A DNA stretch of 64,000 bases from Ancylobacter sp. SL191 (GCF_026625645.1 NZ_CP113056.1:1897001-1961000); one strand, 5' to 3'; shown: positions 44,251-56,039, counted from the stretch's first letter. The notes: generated from the letters alone by a model not told the origin. Numbers and translations are program-made.

Positions 44251-45279
44251 ATGACCATGCCTGTGCTGACCAGCCGGCCCGCGCACCCCTTCCTGTCCGG
44301 CGCGGCGAACCTCGTGCCGGGGCTGCTGCTGACCGGTGGCATCGCCGCCGTGGCCTTCGGGCTGCGGCAATTGCCGGGCCTCCAGCTCTTCAGCCCGCTG
44401 ATCCTTGCCATCGTGCTGGGCATGGCGCTGCACAATCTCGTCGGCACGCCCGTCGTCGCCAAGCCCGGCGTGACCTTCACCCTGCGGCGCATCCTGCGGG
44501 CGGCCATCGTGCTGCTCGGGCTTCAGCTTACCGCGGCGCAAATCGTCGAGGTCGGCGTGGCCGGTGTGGCGGTGATCGCGCTGACGCTGGTCGCGACCTT
44601 CCTGTTCACCGTGCGCCTCGGCCGGCTGCTCGGCGTCGACGCCCCGCTGGCGCAGCTCATCGCGGCGGGAACCTCGATCTGTGGCGCCTCGGCGGTGATC
44701 GCCACCAATACGGTGACGCGCGCGCCGGATGAGGATGTCGCCTATGCGGTGGCCTGCGTCACCGTCTTCGGCTCCATCGCCATGTTCCTCTACCCGCTGC
44801 TGCCCGGCCTGCTGCACCTCACCCCGCGCGCCTATGGGCTGTGGGCCGGCGCCTCGATCCATGAGGTCGCGCAGGTTGTGGCGGCCGCCTATCAGGACGG
44901 GCAGGCGGCGGGCGAGTTCGGCACAATCGCCAAGCTGACGCGGGTGATGATGCTGGCGCCGGTGGTGCTGACCCTCGGCTTCCTCGCCAGCCGTCGCGCC
45001 GGGGCCGGGACGGAAACGGCCCGGCCGCCCGTGCCGTGGTTCGTGCTGGGCTTCATCGCCATGATCGCGTTCAACAGCCTCGTCACCGTGCCGGCGGAGA
45101 TGAAGACCGTGCTCGTCGGCCTCACCACCTTCCTGCTGTCGATGGCGCTGGCGGCGATGGGGCTGGAGACCGACATCCGCCGGCTGCGGGCGAAGGGGCT
45201 GCGCCCGTTGCTGCTGGGCCTCGCCGCCTTTGCCTTTGTCGGCAGCTTCAGCCTAATGCTGGTGATGACCATCGGCTAA
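44251..45279 (+). CDS. yeiH: YeiH family (UPF0324) putative sulfate exporter
   Basis: A 342-residue membrane protein with about ten helices. Family signatures are [16 protein letters not shown] near residue 50, [19 protein letters not shown] near 75, [15 protein letters not shown] near 140 and [14 protein letters not shown] near 205. This family is annotated as a putative sulfate exporter; its substrate is not firmly known. The ATG at 44251 has GGAGG eight bases upstream, better than the GTG at 44230. The LysR gene follows 18 bases later, echoing the E. coli yeiH-yeiE pairing. Confidence 0.88.
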   Translation: MTMPVLTSRPAHPFLSGAANLVPGLLLTGGIAAVAFGLRQLPGLQLFSPLILAIVLGMALHNLVGTPVVAKPGVTFTLRRILRAAIVLLGLQLTAAQIVEVGVAGVAVIALTLVATFLFTVRLGRLLGVDAPLAQLIAAGTSICGASAVIATNTVTRAPDEDVAYAVACVTVFGSIAMFLYPLLPGLLHLTPRAYGLWAGASIHEVAQVVAAAYQDGQAAGEFGTIAKLTRVMMLAPVVLTLGFLASRRAGAGTETARPPVPWFVLGFIAMIAFNSLVTVPAEMKTVLVGLTTFLLSMALAAMGLETDIRRLRAKGLRPLLLGLAAFAFVGSFSLMLVMTIG

Positions 45280-45297
45280 GGGCTTTCGGACGGCGCC

Positions 45298-46179
45298 ATG
45301 ACGCTTGAGCAGTTGCGCATCTTCGTGGCGGTGGCCGAGCGCGAGCATCTCACAAAGGCGGCGCAGGCGCTGAACCTGACGCAATCGGCCACCAGCGCCG
45401 CCATCGCGACGCTGGAAGCCACCCACGCGACCCGGCTGTTCGACCGGATCGGCCGGCGCATCGCGCTCACCGAGGCCGGGCGGCTGCTGCTGGTGGAGGC
45501 GCGGGCGGTGCTCGCCCGTGTCGCGGCGGCCGAGCAGGTGCTGGTGGACCTCTCCGGCCTTACGCGCGGGCGGCTGGCGCTGGCCGGCAGCCAGACGGTC
45601 GCCAATTACTGGCTGCCGGAGATCGTCCAGCGCTACCGCGCGCTCTATCCCGGCATCGAGGTGCGGATCGAGATCGGCAATAGCGATGAGGTCGCCGCCC
45701 GCGTGCGCGACGGAGCCGCCGATCTCGGCATCGTCGAGGGCGGTGGCGAGGACGGCGCGCTGGCGGCGCGGCCGGTGGCGGAGGACGAGATGGTGCTCGT
45801 CGCCCCGGTGGTGCATCCCTGGACATGGAAGCCGCCCCGCACGGCGGAGGCGCTTGGCGCAGGGCCGTGGGTGCTGCGCGAGCCGGGCTCGGGCACGCGG
45901 GCGATCTTCGAGGCCTATCTGGCCGCGCGGGGGCTGGCGCCGGGGGCGTTGAACATCGTTCTGGAATATCCGTCCAACGAGGCGATCCGGGCGGCGGTCG
46001 AGGCGGGGAGCGGGGCGACGGTGATCTCCCGCCGCGTCGTCGACAGCGCGATCCGGGCCGGCACCATGGCGCTGATCGACCTGCCCATGCCCTCGCGCCG
46101 CTTCATCGCGCTCAATCACCGCGAGCGTTACATGACGCGCGCGGCGCAGGCTTTTCTCGATCTGGTCGGGCCAGCCTGA
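45298..46179 (+). CDS. LysR family transcriptional regulator (CbbR/CysL/YeiE-like)
   Basis: A 293-residue regulator. The N-terminal winged helix is MTLEQLRIFVAVAEREHLTK... with ALNLTQSATSAAIATLE as recognition region. The effector domain begins near residue 90 with RLALAGSQTVANYWLPEIV and includes EVRIEIGNSDEVAARV, typical of CbbR/CysL/YeiE members. It probably senses an anion or metabolite tied to the adjacent YeiH transporter. It shares an operon with yeiH and may bind the palindrome at 44173-44186. It is convergent with ompW across a terminator. Confidence 0.87.
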   Translation: MTLEQLRIFVAVAEREHLTKAAQALNLTQSATSAAIATLEATHATRLFDRIGRRIALTEAGRLLLVEARAVLARVAAAEQVLVDLSGLTRGRLALAGSQTVANYWLPEIVQRYRALYPGIEVRIEIGNSDEVAARVRDGAADLGIVEGGGEDGALAARPVAEDEMVLVAPVVHPWTWKPPRTAEALGAGPWVLREPGSGTRAIFEAYLAARGLAPGALNIVLEYPSNEAIRAAVEAGSGATVISRRVVDSAIRAGTMALIDLPMPSRRFIALNHRERYMTRAAQAFLDLVGPA

Positions 46180-46200
46180 GCCCGGCGCTGGCGCCACGCA

Positions 46201-46226
46201 AAAGGGCCGGATCGCTCCGGCCCTTT
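46201..46226. terminator. Bidirectional terminator between the LysR gene and ompW
   Basis: AAAGGGCCGGA and TCCGGCCCTTT form a perfect 11-base stem with a TCGC loop. A-runs on one side and T-runs on the other serve both strands. It lies between two convergent genes, 21 bases after each stop. Confidence 0.88.
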
Positions 46227-46246
46227 CGACACCCTAAGCGGACGGC

Positions 46247-46957
46247 TCAGAACTTGTAGGTGACGCCGACGCCGACGATCCACGGGTTGAGGTCGGCGGT
46301 GCCGGTCAGCGGCGTGCCGGCCACGGTCACGTCGAAGTCCGGCTGGAGGAAGAGCTTCTTGAGGTCGACGTTGATGCCCCAGTGCTCGTCGAGCATGTAG
46401 TCGAAGCCGACCTGCAGGGCCCAGCCCCAGGTGTCGTGTACATCCAGCGAGTCGGCCGAATCCGCCTGCTGGTCGAAGAAGAAGGTGTAGTTGATGCCGG
46501 CGCCGACATAGGGCTTGAACGCGCCGAAATCGGTGAAGTGATACTGCAGCGTCAGGGTCGGCGGCAGCAGCCACACTTCGCCGATCTTGCCGAGGCTCGA
46601 GAGCGAGCCCTCGCCGTTGATGTCATGCGGCGTGACGCCGAGGATGAGTTCGGCCGCCCAGTTCTTGGTGAAGAAGTAGGTGATGTCGAGTTCGGGAACC
46701 ACCGAGTCGGAATAGCTGAGATCCGAGCCCGACACGCCGTTCACCGTGCCACCGCTCTCCGGAATGACGCCGAGCACGCGCACGCGGATCATCCACGGGT
46801 TGAACTCTTCCACCGGGGCCGGCGCCTTGAAGACCGGGGCCGGAGTGGCGCCCAGATCCGCGGCACTGGCCAGATCAAGCGCGGCGAAAGAGGTGGTGGT
46901 GGCGAGCACCGCGCCCAGCGCGGCGAGCGTGTTGATGATGTTGTGGCGCGTGGACAT
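46247..46957 (-). CDS. ompW: OmpW family outer-membrane protein
   Basis: A 236-residue eight-stranded beta-barrel protein. A signal peptide ends near SAADLG. Family segments are FNPWMIRVRVLGVIPE, VPELDITYFFTKNWAAELI, LLPPTLTLQYHF, FKPYVGAGINYTFFFD and GFDYMLDEHWGINVDLKKLF. The protein ends GVGVTYKF with a terminal aromatic. The ATG at 46957 has AGGGGAT upstream; an extension to 47119 is unsupported. OmpW barrels are proposed channels for small hydrophobic molecules. Confidence 0.92.
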   Translation of the reverse strand: MSTRHNIINTLAALGAVLATTTSFAALDLASAADLGATPAPVFKAPAPVEEFNPWMIRVRVLGVIPESGGTVNGVSGSDLSYSDSVVPELDITYFFTKNWAAELILGVTPHDINGEGSLSSLGKIGEVWLLPPTLTLQYHFTDFGAFKPYVGAGINYTFFFDQQADSADSLDVHDTWGWALQVGFDYMLDEHWGINVDLKKLFLQPDFDVTVAGTPLTGTADLNPWIVGVGVTYKF

Positions 46958-47190
46958 GCGCGATCCCCTTGAATTCCCAGCCCCGGCCTCATGTCCGGTA
47001 CACGGCGCTATTCCTGAAGCGGGACGCGGCGACGGCGTTTGATTCATGTCAACCGTGTGGCGGGCGGGACGGAAGTGTGACCGCAGTGCAACAATCGTAG
47101 GCGGTGCCGTCACCTTCACGACAGGTATAGGATGCAGAAAAGCATCGCGGCCGCACCATCGGCGGCACGCGGGAGATGTGGAGGATAATG

Positions 47191-50100
47191 ATGGGCGTGG
47201 AAGGATTTCTCTCGACCGAGGACGAGCGCGCGGCGCGCCAGCTGGTCGAGCAGGCCGATCTCATCCTGCAGGCGCGCGACGGCGACATTCCGCCGCTGTT
47301 CGCCAGCCGGCTGTTCGGACGGGCCGTGGCCGAGGATGTGCGGCTCTACACGCCGCATGAGCTGGCGGCGCTGGCGCAGCGCGCCTACGCCCATCTTGCC
47401 CGCCGTAGCCCCGGCACCGCCGATGTCCGCGTCGAGATCCCCGAGGCGGAAGGCGAGCGCCTGGCCAGGGTCAGCGTCGTCGAGATCGTCAATGACGACA
47501 TGCCCTTCCTGCTCGATTCGGTGATGGCGGCGCTCAATGCGCGCGGCCTGACCGCGTCGCTGGTGGTCCATCCGCTGCTGGCGGTGGAACGCAATTCGGC
47601 CGGCATGCTGGAAGGCGTGTCCGGCACCGATTCGCCCGCCGGCCAGCGCGCCCGGCGTGAGAGCCTCATTCACATCCATGTCGCGCGCATTGAGAATGAA
47701 GGCGAACGCGCCGCCATCGCGGCCGAGCTCACCCTCGTGCTGGCGCGTGTGCGCGCGGCGGTGCGCGACTGGAAGGCGATGACCGGGCAGGTGCGCGCCA
47801 CGCAGGCGGACCTCGCCAATGCCCCGCCGAGCGTGCCCCGCGAGGAAGTCGAGGAAGCCAGCGCCTTCCTCGAATGGCTGCTCACCGGCAATTTCACCTT
47901 CCTCGGCTGCCGGCATTATGACGCGCGGCCCAGCGCCGACGGCGCGGTGACGGTGGCGAATTTCGACCGTCGCATGGCCGATGCGCTGGGCGTGCTGGCG
48001 GATGAGGAGTTTCGCCTGTTCCGCCGCGCCAGCGATGCGCGTGCGGTGAGCACGGACCTCGCCGACGTGCTGGCCGAGGCGACGCCGCTCATCATTACCA
48101 AATCGCGCACCCTTTCCGTGGTGCACCGGCGCGCCTGGATCGATGTCGTCGTCATCAAGCGTTACGACGCGGAGGGGCGCGTCATTGGCGGGCTGGCTCT
48201 GGCCGGCCTGTTCACCAACACCGCCTATACCGGCTCCGTGCGAGCCATCCCAATCCTGCGGCGCAAAGCGGCGGCGGTGCTGGTGCGTGCCGGATTCGTG
48301 CCGGACAGCCATTCGGGCCGGGCGCTGGTGAAGGTGCTGGAGAGCTTCCCGCGCGACGATCTGTTCCAGATGGACCCGGAGACGCTCTACCAGTTCGCCA
48401 TCGCGGTGCTGCAGCTGGACGAGCACCCGCGCGTGCGCGTTCTCGCCTGGCGCGACCGCTTCGCCCGCTTCATGTCGGTGCTGGTCTTCGTGCCGCGCGA
48501 CCGCTACGGCTCGGAGGTGCGCGAGGAGATCGGCGCGCTGCTGGAAACCTCCTTCGGTGGGCAGGTCGCGGCCTCGCGCCCGCTCTTCCTCGAAGGGCCG
48601 CTGACGCGGGTGCATGTCATTGTCGAGCTGACCGGCGAGGCCGCGCGCGAGCCGGGCCGCGTCGAACTTGAAGAGGCGGTAGCGGGCATCATCCGCACCT
48701 GGGACGATGCCTTCGCGGCCGCTCTCGGGCTGGTGTTCTCACCCGGTCAGGCCACGCTGCTGGCGCGTCGCTATGGCGAGGCGTTCCCGGCGGGCTACCA
48801 GAGCGGCTACACGCCGGAGGAGGCGCTGGGGGATCTGCGGCTCGTCGAGCGGCTCAGCGAGGCCAATCCGGTCGCGGTCGAGTTCCACCGCCCGGCGGCT
48901 GTGCAGGGGCGCGAGCGGATCGCGCTCAAGGTGTTCAGCCATGGTGTGCCGCGCCTGCTCTCCGAGCGGGTGCCGATGCTGGAGGCCATGGGCTTCATTG
49001 TCGTCGACGAACGCACCTTCACCATCTCGCCGGAGGGCCGGGAGCCGGTCTACCTGCACGACATGGTGCTGGGGCGCCGGGGCGGCGGGGCGATCGAGCT
49101 CGAATCGCTGGAGAGCCGGCTGCACGCCACGCTGATGGCGGTGCTGCGCGGGCAGGCGGAAAGCGACGGCTTCAACGCGCTGGCGCTCAACGCCCGCCTC
49201 GGCTGGCGCGACATTGCGCTGCTGCGCACGCTGGCGCGTTATCTGCGCCAGATCGGCCTGCCCTTCAGCCAGGATTACCTCTGGGCGACGCTGAACGGCC
49301 ATGCGGCCCTCGTCGACCGGCTGGTGGCGCTGTTCCATGCCCGTTTCGAGCCGGGCGCGGATGAGGGGCGCGGGGCGCGGGAAGCGGCGATCCGCGAGGA
49401 GATCGAGGCGGCGCTCGCCGACGTGCAGAGCCTCGACGAGGACCGCATCCTGCGCCACTTCGCCAATCTCATCGGCGCGGCGGTGCGCACCAACTTCTTC
49501 CAGATCACCGAGGAGGGCGGCCCGCGCCCGACCATCGCGATCAAGTTCCGCAGCCGCGAGGTTGAGGGGCTGCCGCTGCCGCGCCCGCTCTTCGAGATCT
49601 TCGTGCATTCCCCCCGCGTGGAGGGCATCCATCTGCGATTCGGCCGGGTGGCGCGCGGCGGCTTGCGCTGGTCGGACCGGCCGCAGGATTTCCGTACCGA
49701 GGTGCTCGGCCTCGTCAAGGCGCAGCAGGTCAAGAACGCGGTCATCGTCCCGGTCGGCGCCAAGGGCGGCTTCGTGCCCAAGCAACTGCCGAGCGGGCCG
49801 CGCGACGCCATCCAGGCCGAGGGGACGGAGGCCTACAAGCTGTTCGTCACCAGCCTGCTGGAGGTGACCGACAACATCGAGGGCACGGAGATTGTCCACC
49901 CGGCGCATACGGTGCGCCATGACGAGGACGACCCCTATCTGGTCGTCGCCGCCGACAAGGGGACGGCGACCTTCTCCGACACCGCCAACGCCATCTCGCA
50001 GGCGCGCGGCTTCTGGCTGGGCGACGCCTTCGCCTCGGGCGGCTCGGTCGGTTACGACCACAAGGCCATGGGCATCACCGCGCGCGGCGCGTGGGAAGCG

Positions 50101-52047
50101 GTGCGCCGGCATTTCCGCGAGATGAATGTCGACATTCGCGTGACGCCTTTCACCGTGGCGGGTGTCGGCGACATGTCGGGCGACGTGTTCGGCAACGGCA
50201 TGATGCTGGAGACCACCATCAAGCTGGTCGCCGCCTTCGATCACCGCGACATCTTCCTCGATCCCAGCCCCGATCCCGTGGCCTCGCTCAAGGAGCGCCA
50301 GCGTCTGTTCGCCCTGCCGCGTTCCTCCTGGCAGGACTATGACAAGTCGCTGATCTCCTCGGGCGGCGGGGTGTTCTCGCGCAGCGCCAAGAGCATTCCG
50401 CTCAGCCCGGCGGTGCGCGAGGCGCTCGGCATCGACAAGAGCTCGGCCTCGCCCGCCGAGGTGATGAGCGCGATCCTGCGCGCGCCGGTCGACCTGCTCT
50501 GGTTCGGCGGCATCGGCACCTATATCCGTGCCTCCGCCGAGACCGACGCGCAGGCCGGCGACCGCGCCAATGACGCCATCCGCATCGCCGGCGCGGAGGT
50601 GCGCGCCAAGGTGGTCGGCGAGGGCGCCAATCTCGGCGTGACCCAGCGCGCGCGCATCGAGGCCGCCCGGCGTGGCATCCGCCTCAACACCGACGCCATC
50701 GACAATTCGGCTGGCGTGAACACTTCGGACGTTGAGGTGAACATCAAGATCGCGCTGGTGCCCGCCGCGCGCGACGGCCGGCTCGACGCCGACAGCCGCA
50801 AGGCGCTGCTCGCCTCAATGACCGATGAGGTGGCCGCGCTGGTGCTGCGCAACAACTACCTGCAGACGCTCGCCCTCTCGCTCGCCGAGCGGCGGGCGCT
50901 GGACGAGCTCGGCTTCCACCAGCGGCTGATGCAGCAGCTTGAAGTGCGCGGCCTGCTCGACCGCACGGTGGAGTATCTGCCGGGCGATGCGGAGCTGAAC
51001 GAGCGGCGCGGGCGCGGCGAGGGTCTCAGCCGGCCCGAGCTCGCGGTGCTGCTGGCCTATGCCAAGCTTACCGCCCATTCCGACCTGCTCGACACCGACG
51101 TGCCGGATGATCCCTATCTCGCCCGCGAACTCGCCGCCTATTTCCCGCCGGAGCTGAATGCCCGCTTCGCCGACGGCATTGACGGCCACCGGCTGCGGCG
51201 CGACATCATCGCCACGCGCCTGTGCAACGCCATGATCAACCATGGCGGGCCGGCTTTTGTGGCCCGGCTCACCGACGAGACCGGCGCCGATGTCGGCTCC
51301 ATCGCCAAGGCCTATGCGGCGACGCGCGACAGCTTCGGCCTCGGGGCTCTGGAGAACGAGATCGACGCGCTGGACGGCACCGTGCCGGGCGCGGTGCAGC
51401 TCGCCCTCTATGCGGCGGTCAAGGACATGCTGCTCGACCGCACCGTGTGGTTCCTGCGCAATGTCGATCTGCGCCAGAGCCTTGATGAGCTGGTCTCCCA
51501 CTACTCGGCCGGCATCGGCCCGGTGGAAGACGTGCTGGGCGGCGTGGTGCGCGAACTCGTGCCGGAAGAGACGCGGGCGACCCATGACGCCCATGTCGCC
51601 GCGTGGACACAGGCCGGCGTGCCGGAGGCGCTGGCCCGGCGCATCGCGCGGCTCTCGGCCATCGAGAGCTCGACCGACATTGTCATGATCGCTGACCGCA
51701 CCAATTCCGCGATCAGCGATGTGGCAACGACCTTCTTCGCCGTCGGCCTGCATTTCCGGCTCGACCGGATCCTGGGCCCGGCGCAGGCGCTCTCCGTGCC
51801 CGACTATTATGACCGGCTCGCGCTGGAGCGGGCGCTCGCCGCCTTCGAGATCGCGGTGCGGCGACTGACGGCTGAAGTCATCACCGAGCACGGGCCGGGC
51901 GCGGCGGGTGTCGCGGCCTGGGCGGCGGCGCGTGGCGCGGTGGTGGAGCGGGCACGCAACGGCGTCTATGAGATCGTCGGCTCGGGGCTTTCCGTGTCGA
52001 AGCTCTCGGTGGCCGCGAGCCTGATCGGCGATCTCGTGCGGGCCTGA
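47191..52047 (+). CDS. gdhB: Large NAD-specific glutamate dehydrogenase (180-kDa class)
   Basis: A protein of about 1618 residues that oxidises glutamate to 2-oxoglutarate and ammonia with NAD. The N-terminal half holds ACT-type regulatory segments (VEIVNDDMPFLLDSVMAAL near 95; VLVFVPRDRYGSEVREEI). The catalytic core begins near residue 800 with GRVARGGLRWSDRPQDFRTE and VIVPVGAKGGFVPKQLP, then the NAD domain (DMSGDVFGNGMML; FGGIGTYIRASAET; KVVGEGANLGVTQRARIE). A helical C-terminal domain follows. Length matches the class. Starts at 47176, 47188 and 47191 are in frame; GGAGG at 47179-47183 favours 47188 or 47191. Confidence 0.93.
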   Translation: MGVEGFLSTEDERAARQLVEQADLILQARDGDIPPLFASRLFGRAVAEDVRLYTPHELAALAQRAYAHLARRSPGTADVRVEIPEAEGERLARVSVVEIVNDDMPFLLDSVMAALNARGLTASLVVHPLLAVERNSAGMLEGVSGTDSPAGQRARRESLIHIHVARIENEGERAAIAAELTLVLARVRAAVRDWKAMTGQVRATQADLANAPPSVPREEVEEASAFLEWLLTGNFTFLGCRHYDARPSADGAVTVANFDRRMADALGVLADEEFRLFRRASDARAVSTDLADVLAEATPLIITKSRTLSVVHRRAWIDVVVIKRYDAEGRVIGGLALAGLFTNTAYTGSVRAIPILRRKAAAVLVRAGFVPDSHSGRALVKVLESFPRDDLFQMDPETLYQFAIAVLQLDEHPRVRVLAWRDRFARFMSVLVFVPRDRYGSEVREEIGALLETSFGGQVAASRPLFLEGPLTRVHVIVELTGEAAREPGRVELEEAVAGIIRTWDDAFAAALGLVFSPGQATLLARRYGEAFPAGYQSGYTPEEALGDLRLVERLSEANPVAVEFHRPAAVQGRERIALKVFSHGVPRLLSERVPMLEAMGFIVVDERTFTISPEGREPVYLHDMVLGRRGGGAIELESLESRLHATLMAVLRGQAESDGFNALALNARLGWRDIALLRTLARYLRQIGLPFSQDYLWATLNGHAALVDRLVALFHARFEPGADEGRGAREAAIREEIEAALADVQSLDEDRILRHFANLIGAAVRTNFFQITEEGGPRPTIAIKFRSREVEGLPLPRPLFEIFVHSPRVEGIHLRFGRVARGGLRWSDRPQDFRTEVLGLVKAQQVKNAVIVPVGAKGGFVPKQLPSGPRDAIQAEGTEAYKLFVTSLLEVTDNIEGTEIVHPAHTVRHDEDDPYLVVAADKGTATFSDTANAISQARGFWLGDAFASGGSVGYDHKAMGITARGAWEAVRRHFREMNVDIRVTPFTVAGVGDMSGDVFGNGMMLETTIKLVAAFDHRDIFLDPSPDPVASLKERQRLFALPRSSWQDYDKSLISSGGGVFSRSAKSIPLSPAVREALGIDKSSASPAEVMSAILRAPVDLLWFGGIGTYIRASAETDAQAGDRANDAIRIAGAEVRAKVVGEGANLGVTQRARIEAARRGIRLNTDAIDNSAGVNTSDVEVNIKIALVPAARDGRLDADSRKALLASMTDEVAALVLRNNYLQTLALSLAERRALDELGFHQRLMQQLEVRGLLDRTVEYLPGDAELNERRGRGEGLSRPELAVLLAYAKLTAHSDLLDTDVPDDPYLARELAAYFPPELNARFADGIDGHRLRRDIIATRLCNAMINHGGPAFVARLTDETGADVGSIAKAYAATRDSFGLGALENEIDALDGTVPGAVQLALYAAVKDMLLDRTVWFLRNVDLRQSLDELVSHYSAGIGPVEDVLGGVVRELVPEETRATHDAHVAAWTQAGVPEALARRIARLSAIESSTDIVMIADRTNSAISDVATTFFAVGLHFRLDRILGPAQALSVPDYYDRLALERALAAFEIAVRRLTAEVITEHGPGAAGVAAWAAARGAVVERARNGVYEIVGSGLSVSKLSVAASLIGDLVRA

Positions 52048-52079
52048 GGCCGGCTCGTCGTCCGCACAACTGGTCGGCC

Positions 52080-52847
52080 TCAGGCCGGCCAGTTCACCGG
52101 CGGCAGCGCCTCCAGCGCCGGGCGGGCGAAGAGGTAGCCCTGCGCCAGCGGGATGCCGAGGGCGCGCAACGCCGCGAGCTCGGCAGGAGTTTCCACCCCT
52201 TCGGCGATGAGCGTGATGCCCAGTTCGGTGGCGAGACCCACCAGCGCTCGCAGGATCGCCTGCTGGCGCGGCGCCGCCTCGACCCCGCGCACCAGCTTCA
52301 TGTCGATCTTCACCACGTCGGGGGTTAGGTCCGCCAGCAGGTTGAGCCCGGCAAAGCCGGCGCCGAAATCATCAATGGCGACGGTAAAGCCGAGGCCGCG
52401 ATAGGCGGTGACGATGTCTTCGAGGTGCGCGGCGTCGATGACCCGCTCATTCTCGGTGAACTCGAACATCAGCCGGCTCGGGTCGAAACGGTGCTGCCGG
52501 CACGCCTGCAGCGTGGCGCGGATGCAGGTCTCCGCGCGGTAGACCGCGTTGGGCTGGAAATTGACCGAGAGAAGTGAGCCGTCCTCAGGAAACAGCCGGC
52601 TGGCCAGTTCGATCGCCTTGGCGCGGCAGTCCTGATCGAAGCGGTAGCGATTGGCGTCGGTCACCTTTGCCAGAATATCCCCGGCGGGTTCACCGGCGGG
52701 TCCGCGCACCAGCGCCTCGTGGGCCCATACGCGGCGGGCGGCGATGTCCACGATGGGCTGGAACGCCATGGTGAAGCCGAAGTCCAGCGGCTCTCCCTGA
52801 CAGCCTTCACAAAGACGATTGGGCACGGCTATCCACGCTCCGACCAA
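52080..52847 (-). CDS. EAL domain protein (YcgF/BluF-type c-di-GMP phosphodiesterase)
   Basis: A 255-residue protein that is essentially one EAL domain. It has FQPIVDIAARRVWAHEALVRG with the EAL motif, LSVNFQPNAV, MFEFTENERV, VAIDDFGAGFAG, VVKIDMKLVRG and LIAEGVETPAELA. The residues needed for metal binding and catalysis appear present, so c-di-GMP hydrolysis is likely. A short N-terminus has CEGCQ, a possible metal or redox site. It is convergent with the GDH gene, with only 32 bases between, and next to the AT-rich TIR island. Confidence 0.86.
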   Translation of the reverse strand: MVGAWIAVPNRLCEGCQGEPLDFGFTMAFQPIVDIAARRVWAHEALVRGPAGEPAGDILAKVTDANRYRFDQDCRAKAIELASRLFPEDGSLLSVNFQPNAVYRAETCIRATLQACRQHRFDPSRLMFEFTENERVIDAAHLEDIVTAYRGLGFTVAIDDFGAGFAGLNLLADLTPDVVKIDMKLVRGVEAAPRQQAILRALVGLATELGITLIAEGVETPAELAALRALGIPLAQGYLFARPALEALPPVNWPA

Positions 52848-53002
52848 TCTGCGGACACCTATTTCATTGTGGGTTACTCAAGCCTTTCGATATCGGCGTC
52901 AAAGCGAAAGACGGATCTAATATGATAATCCTGCAGTCGACAAGGCTTACTTAGAAAATATTGCACGTCTACGCTTTCGTCGGTAATATTTCTCTATGTC
53001 TA

Positions 53003-53869
53003 TCAAAAAGGCACTTCATCATCAAGACTTAAGTCATTTGCTCTGGCGCGATCAATTTTGAGTCTATCTTCAATAGATTTGATATCGGATATTATACCCC
53101 TTCTGTTCTTGTCGTTTATCGAACGGGTTTCGGCAATTTCTGTTCTTAATGACCCAAGTATATCAAATAAATGACCATAGTCGCTATCCACTAACATTAT
53201 CCTATCAATTATGCTTTCGATTGACTTTATAACAGTTTTATATGCTGTATATTCATATGGTAATGGATTGGCTGTATGATTTGTAGGTTTGTTAGAATTA
53301 ATATTTCTTGTTAATAGTAATATCTCTTCAATTAGATCCCTATCTGATCTTACGTCTTCTTTCTTGCCGTTTTTGCTTTTGTGCTGATTGACCGTGTCTG
53401 TTATGGTTGCGTTGAGATCAGGCCACCATTTTTCGAAAACCGAATTTGCAACTTCTTCATTAAGGCGGTGTTCGCCAATTGCTGAATTCATCATAAGGAA
53501 CAGTTTTTTAGTCTCTTCCTTATCAAATTTTGTCGCTTGGAACTGAGCTAAGGGGCCCGACACGTCTGTTGGCTCCAGGTCAAATAGAATCGGACATACA
53601 TGTGATATGCCAATGCTTCTGGAGACGGCGCCAGCTTCGAACATAATCCAGTTACTATCGAGATTGTCTTTAGTAAGAAAAATCAAACAGATACTAGAAG
53701 AGTGAAGCTCTTTTTCGATTTCAGAGCTCCAGCGCTTGCCCTTTTCTATATCCTTTGGAGAAAAATAGGGCTTTGCAGCCTGAAGGACGCTGGGAATCCA
53801 ATTGTGGTATATTTGTGCAATCTTTTCACTTAATTCGCCGGACCAACTTAGAAAAACTCGCATGGACAT
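53003..53869 (-). CDS. TIR domain protein in an AT-rich island
   Basis: A 288-residue protein. The TIR fold covers about 1-140: MRVFLSWSGELSEKIA (strand A), a VLQAAKPYFSPKDIEKGKRW segment, SSSICLIFLTKDN, then SNWIMFEAGA with the candidate catalytic E78 four residues after W74. This pattern belongs to bacterial TIR proteins that cleave NAD or make cADPR-type signals in anti-phage defence. The C-terminal part (about 160-288) is Lys/Asp-rich and helical, possibly coiled coil, with no recognised domain. Codon use is strikingly AT-rich beside its neighbours, so it was probably acquired. No ThsA or other partner gene lies next to it. Confidence 0.86.
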   Translation of the reverse strand: MSMRVFLSWSGELSEKIAQIYHNWIPSVLQAAKPYFSPKDIEKGKRWSSEIEKELHSSSICLIFLTKDNLDSNWIMFEAGAVSRSIGISHVCPILFDLEPTDVSGPLAQFQATKFDKEETKKLFLMMNSAIGEHRLNEEVANSVFEKWWPDLNATITDTVNQHKSKNGKKEDVRSDRDLIEEILLLTRNINSNKPTNHTANPLPYEYTAYKTVIKSIESIIDRIMLVDSDYGHLFDILGSLRTEIAETRSINDKNRRGIISDIKSIEDRLKIDRARANDLSLDDEVPF

Positions 53870-53875
53870 TAACTC

Positions 53876-53904
53876 CCCGACATATCAGTAGTTGATATGT
53901 CGGG
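53876..53904. repeat. Perfect 12-base inverted repeat overlapping the TIR gene ribosome site
   Basis: CCCGACATATCA and TGATATGTCGGG flank a five-base GTAGT centre. The TIR-proximal arm contains the CCCC that, on the minus strand, is the GGGGAG ribosome site of the TIR gene, whose ATG is at 53869. It lies 25 bases past the acs stop. No T-run follows on either strand, so it is more likely an operator or an RNA hairpin that hides the ribosome site than a standard terminator. Confidence 0.8.
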
Positions 53905-53928
53905 AAGCCTAATTGTCAACGCTGTCAA

Positions 53929-55887
<1,959 letters not shown>

Positions 55888-56039
55888 GGCGTTTACTCCC
55901 CCTTGGGCGGGCACTGGGCGCCGCTCTTGCTCCGGCGCTGAGCGCCGTTTTGCTTTCGCTCGGATTATGGTGACGCGCCCCCGGTGGGACAAGCCAGCGG
56001 CCGCGCGACTTTGGTCGGTATGTAGTTGTCCTGAAAGGC

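Noticed and set aside
52848..53928. Integrated phage or transposon around the TIR gene
   Set aside because: No integrase, transposase, direct repeats or tRNA target was found; only composition suggests transfer.
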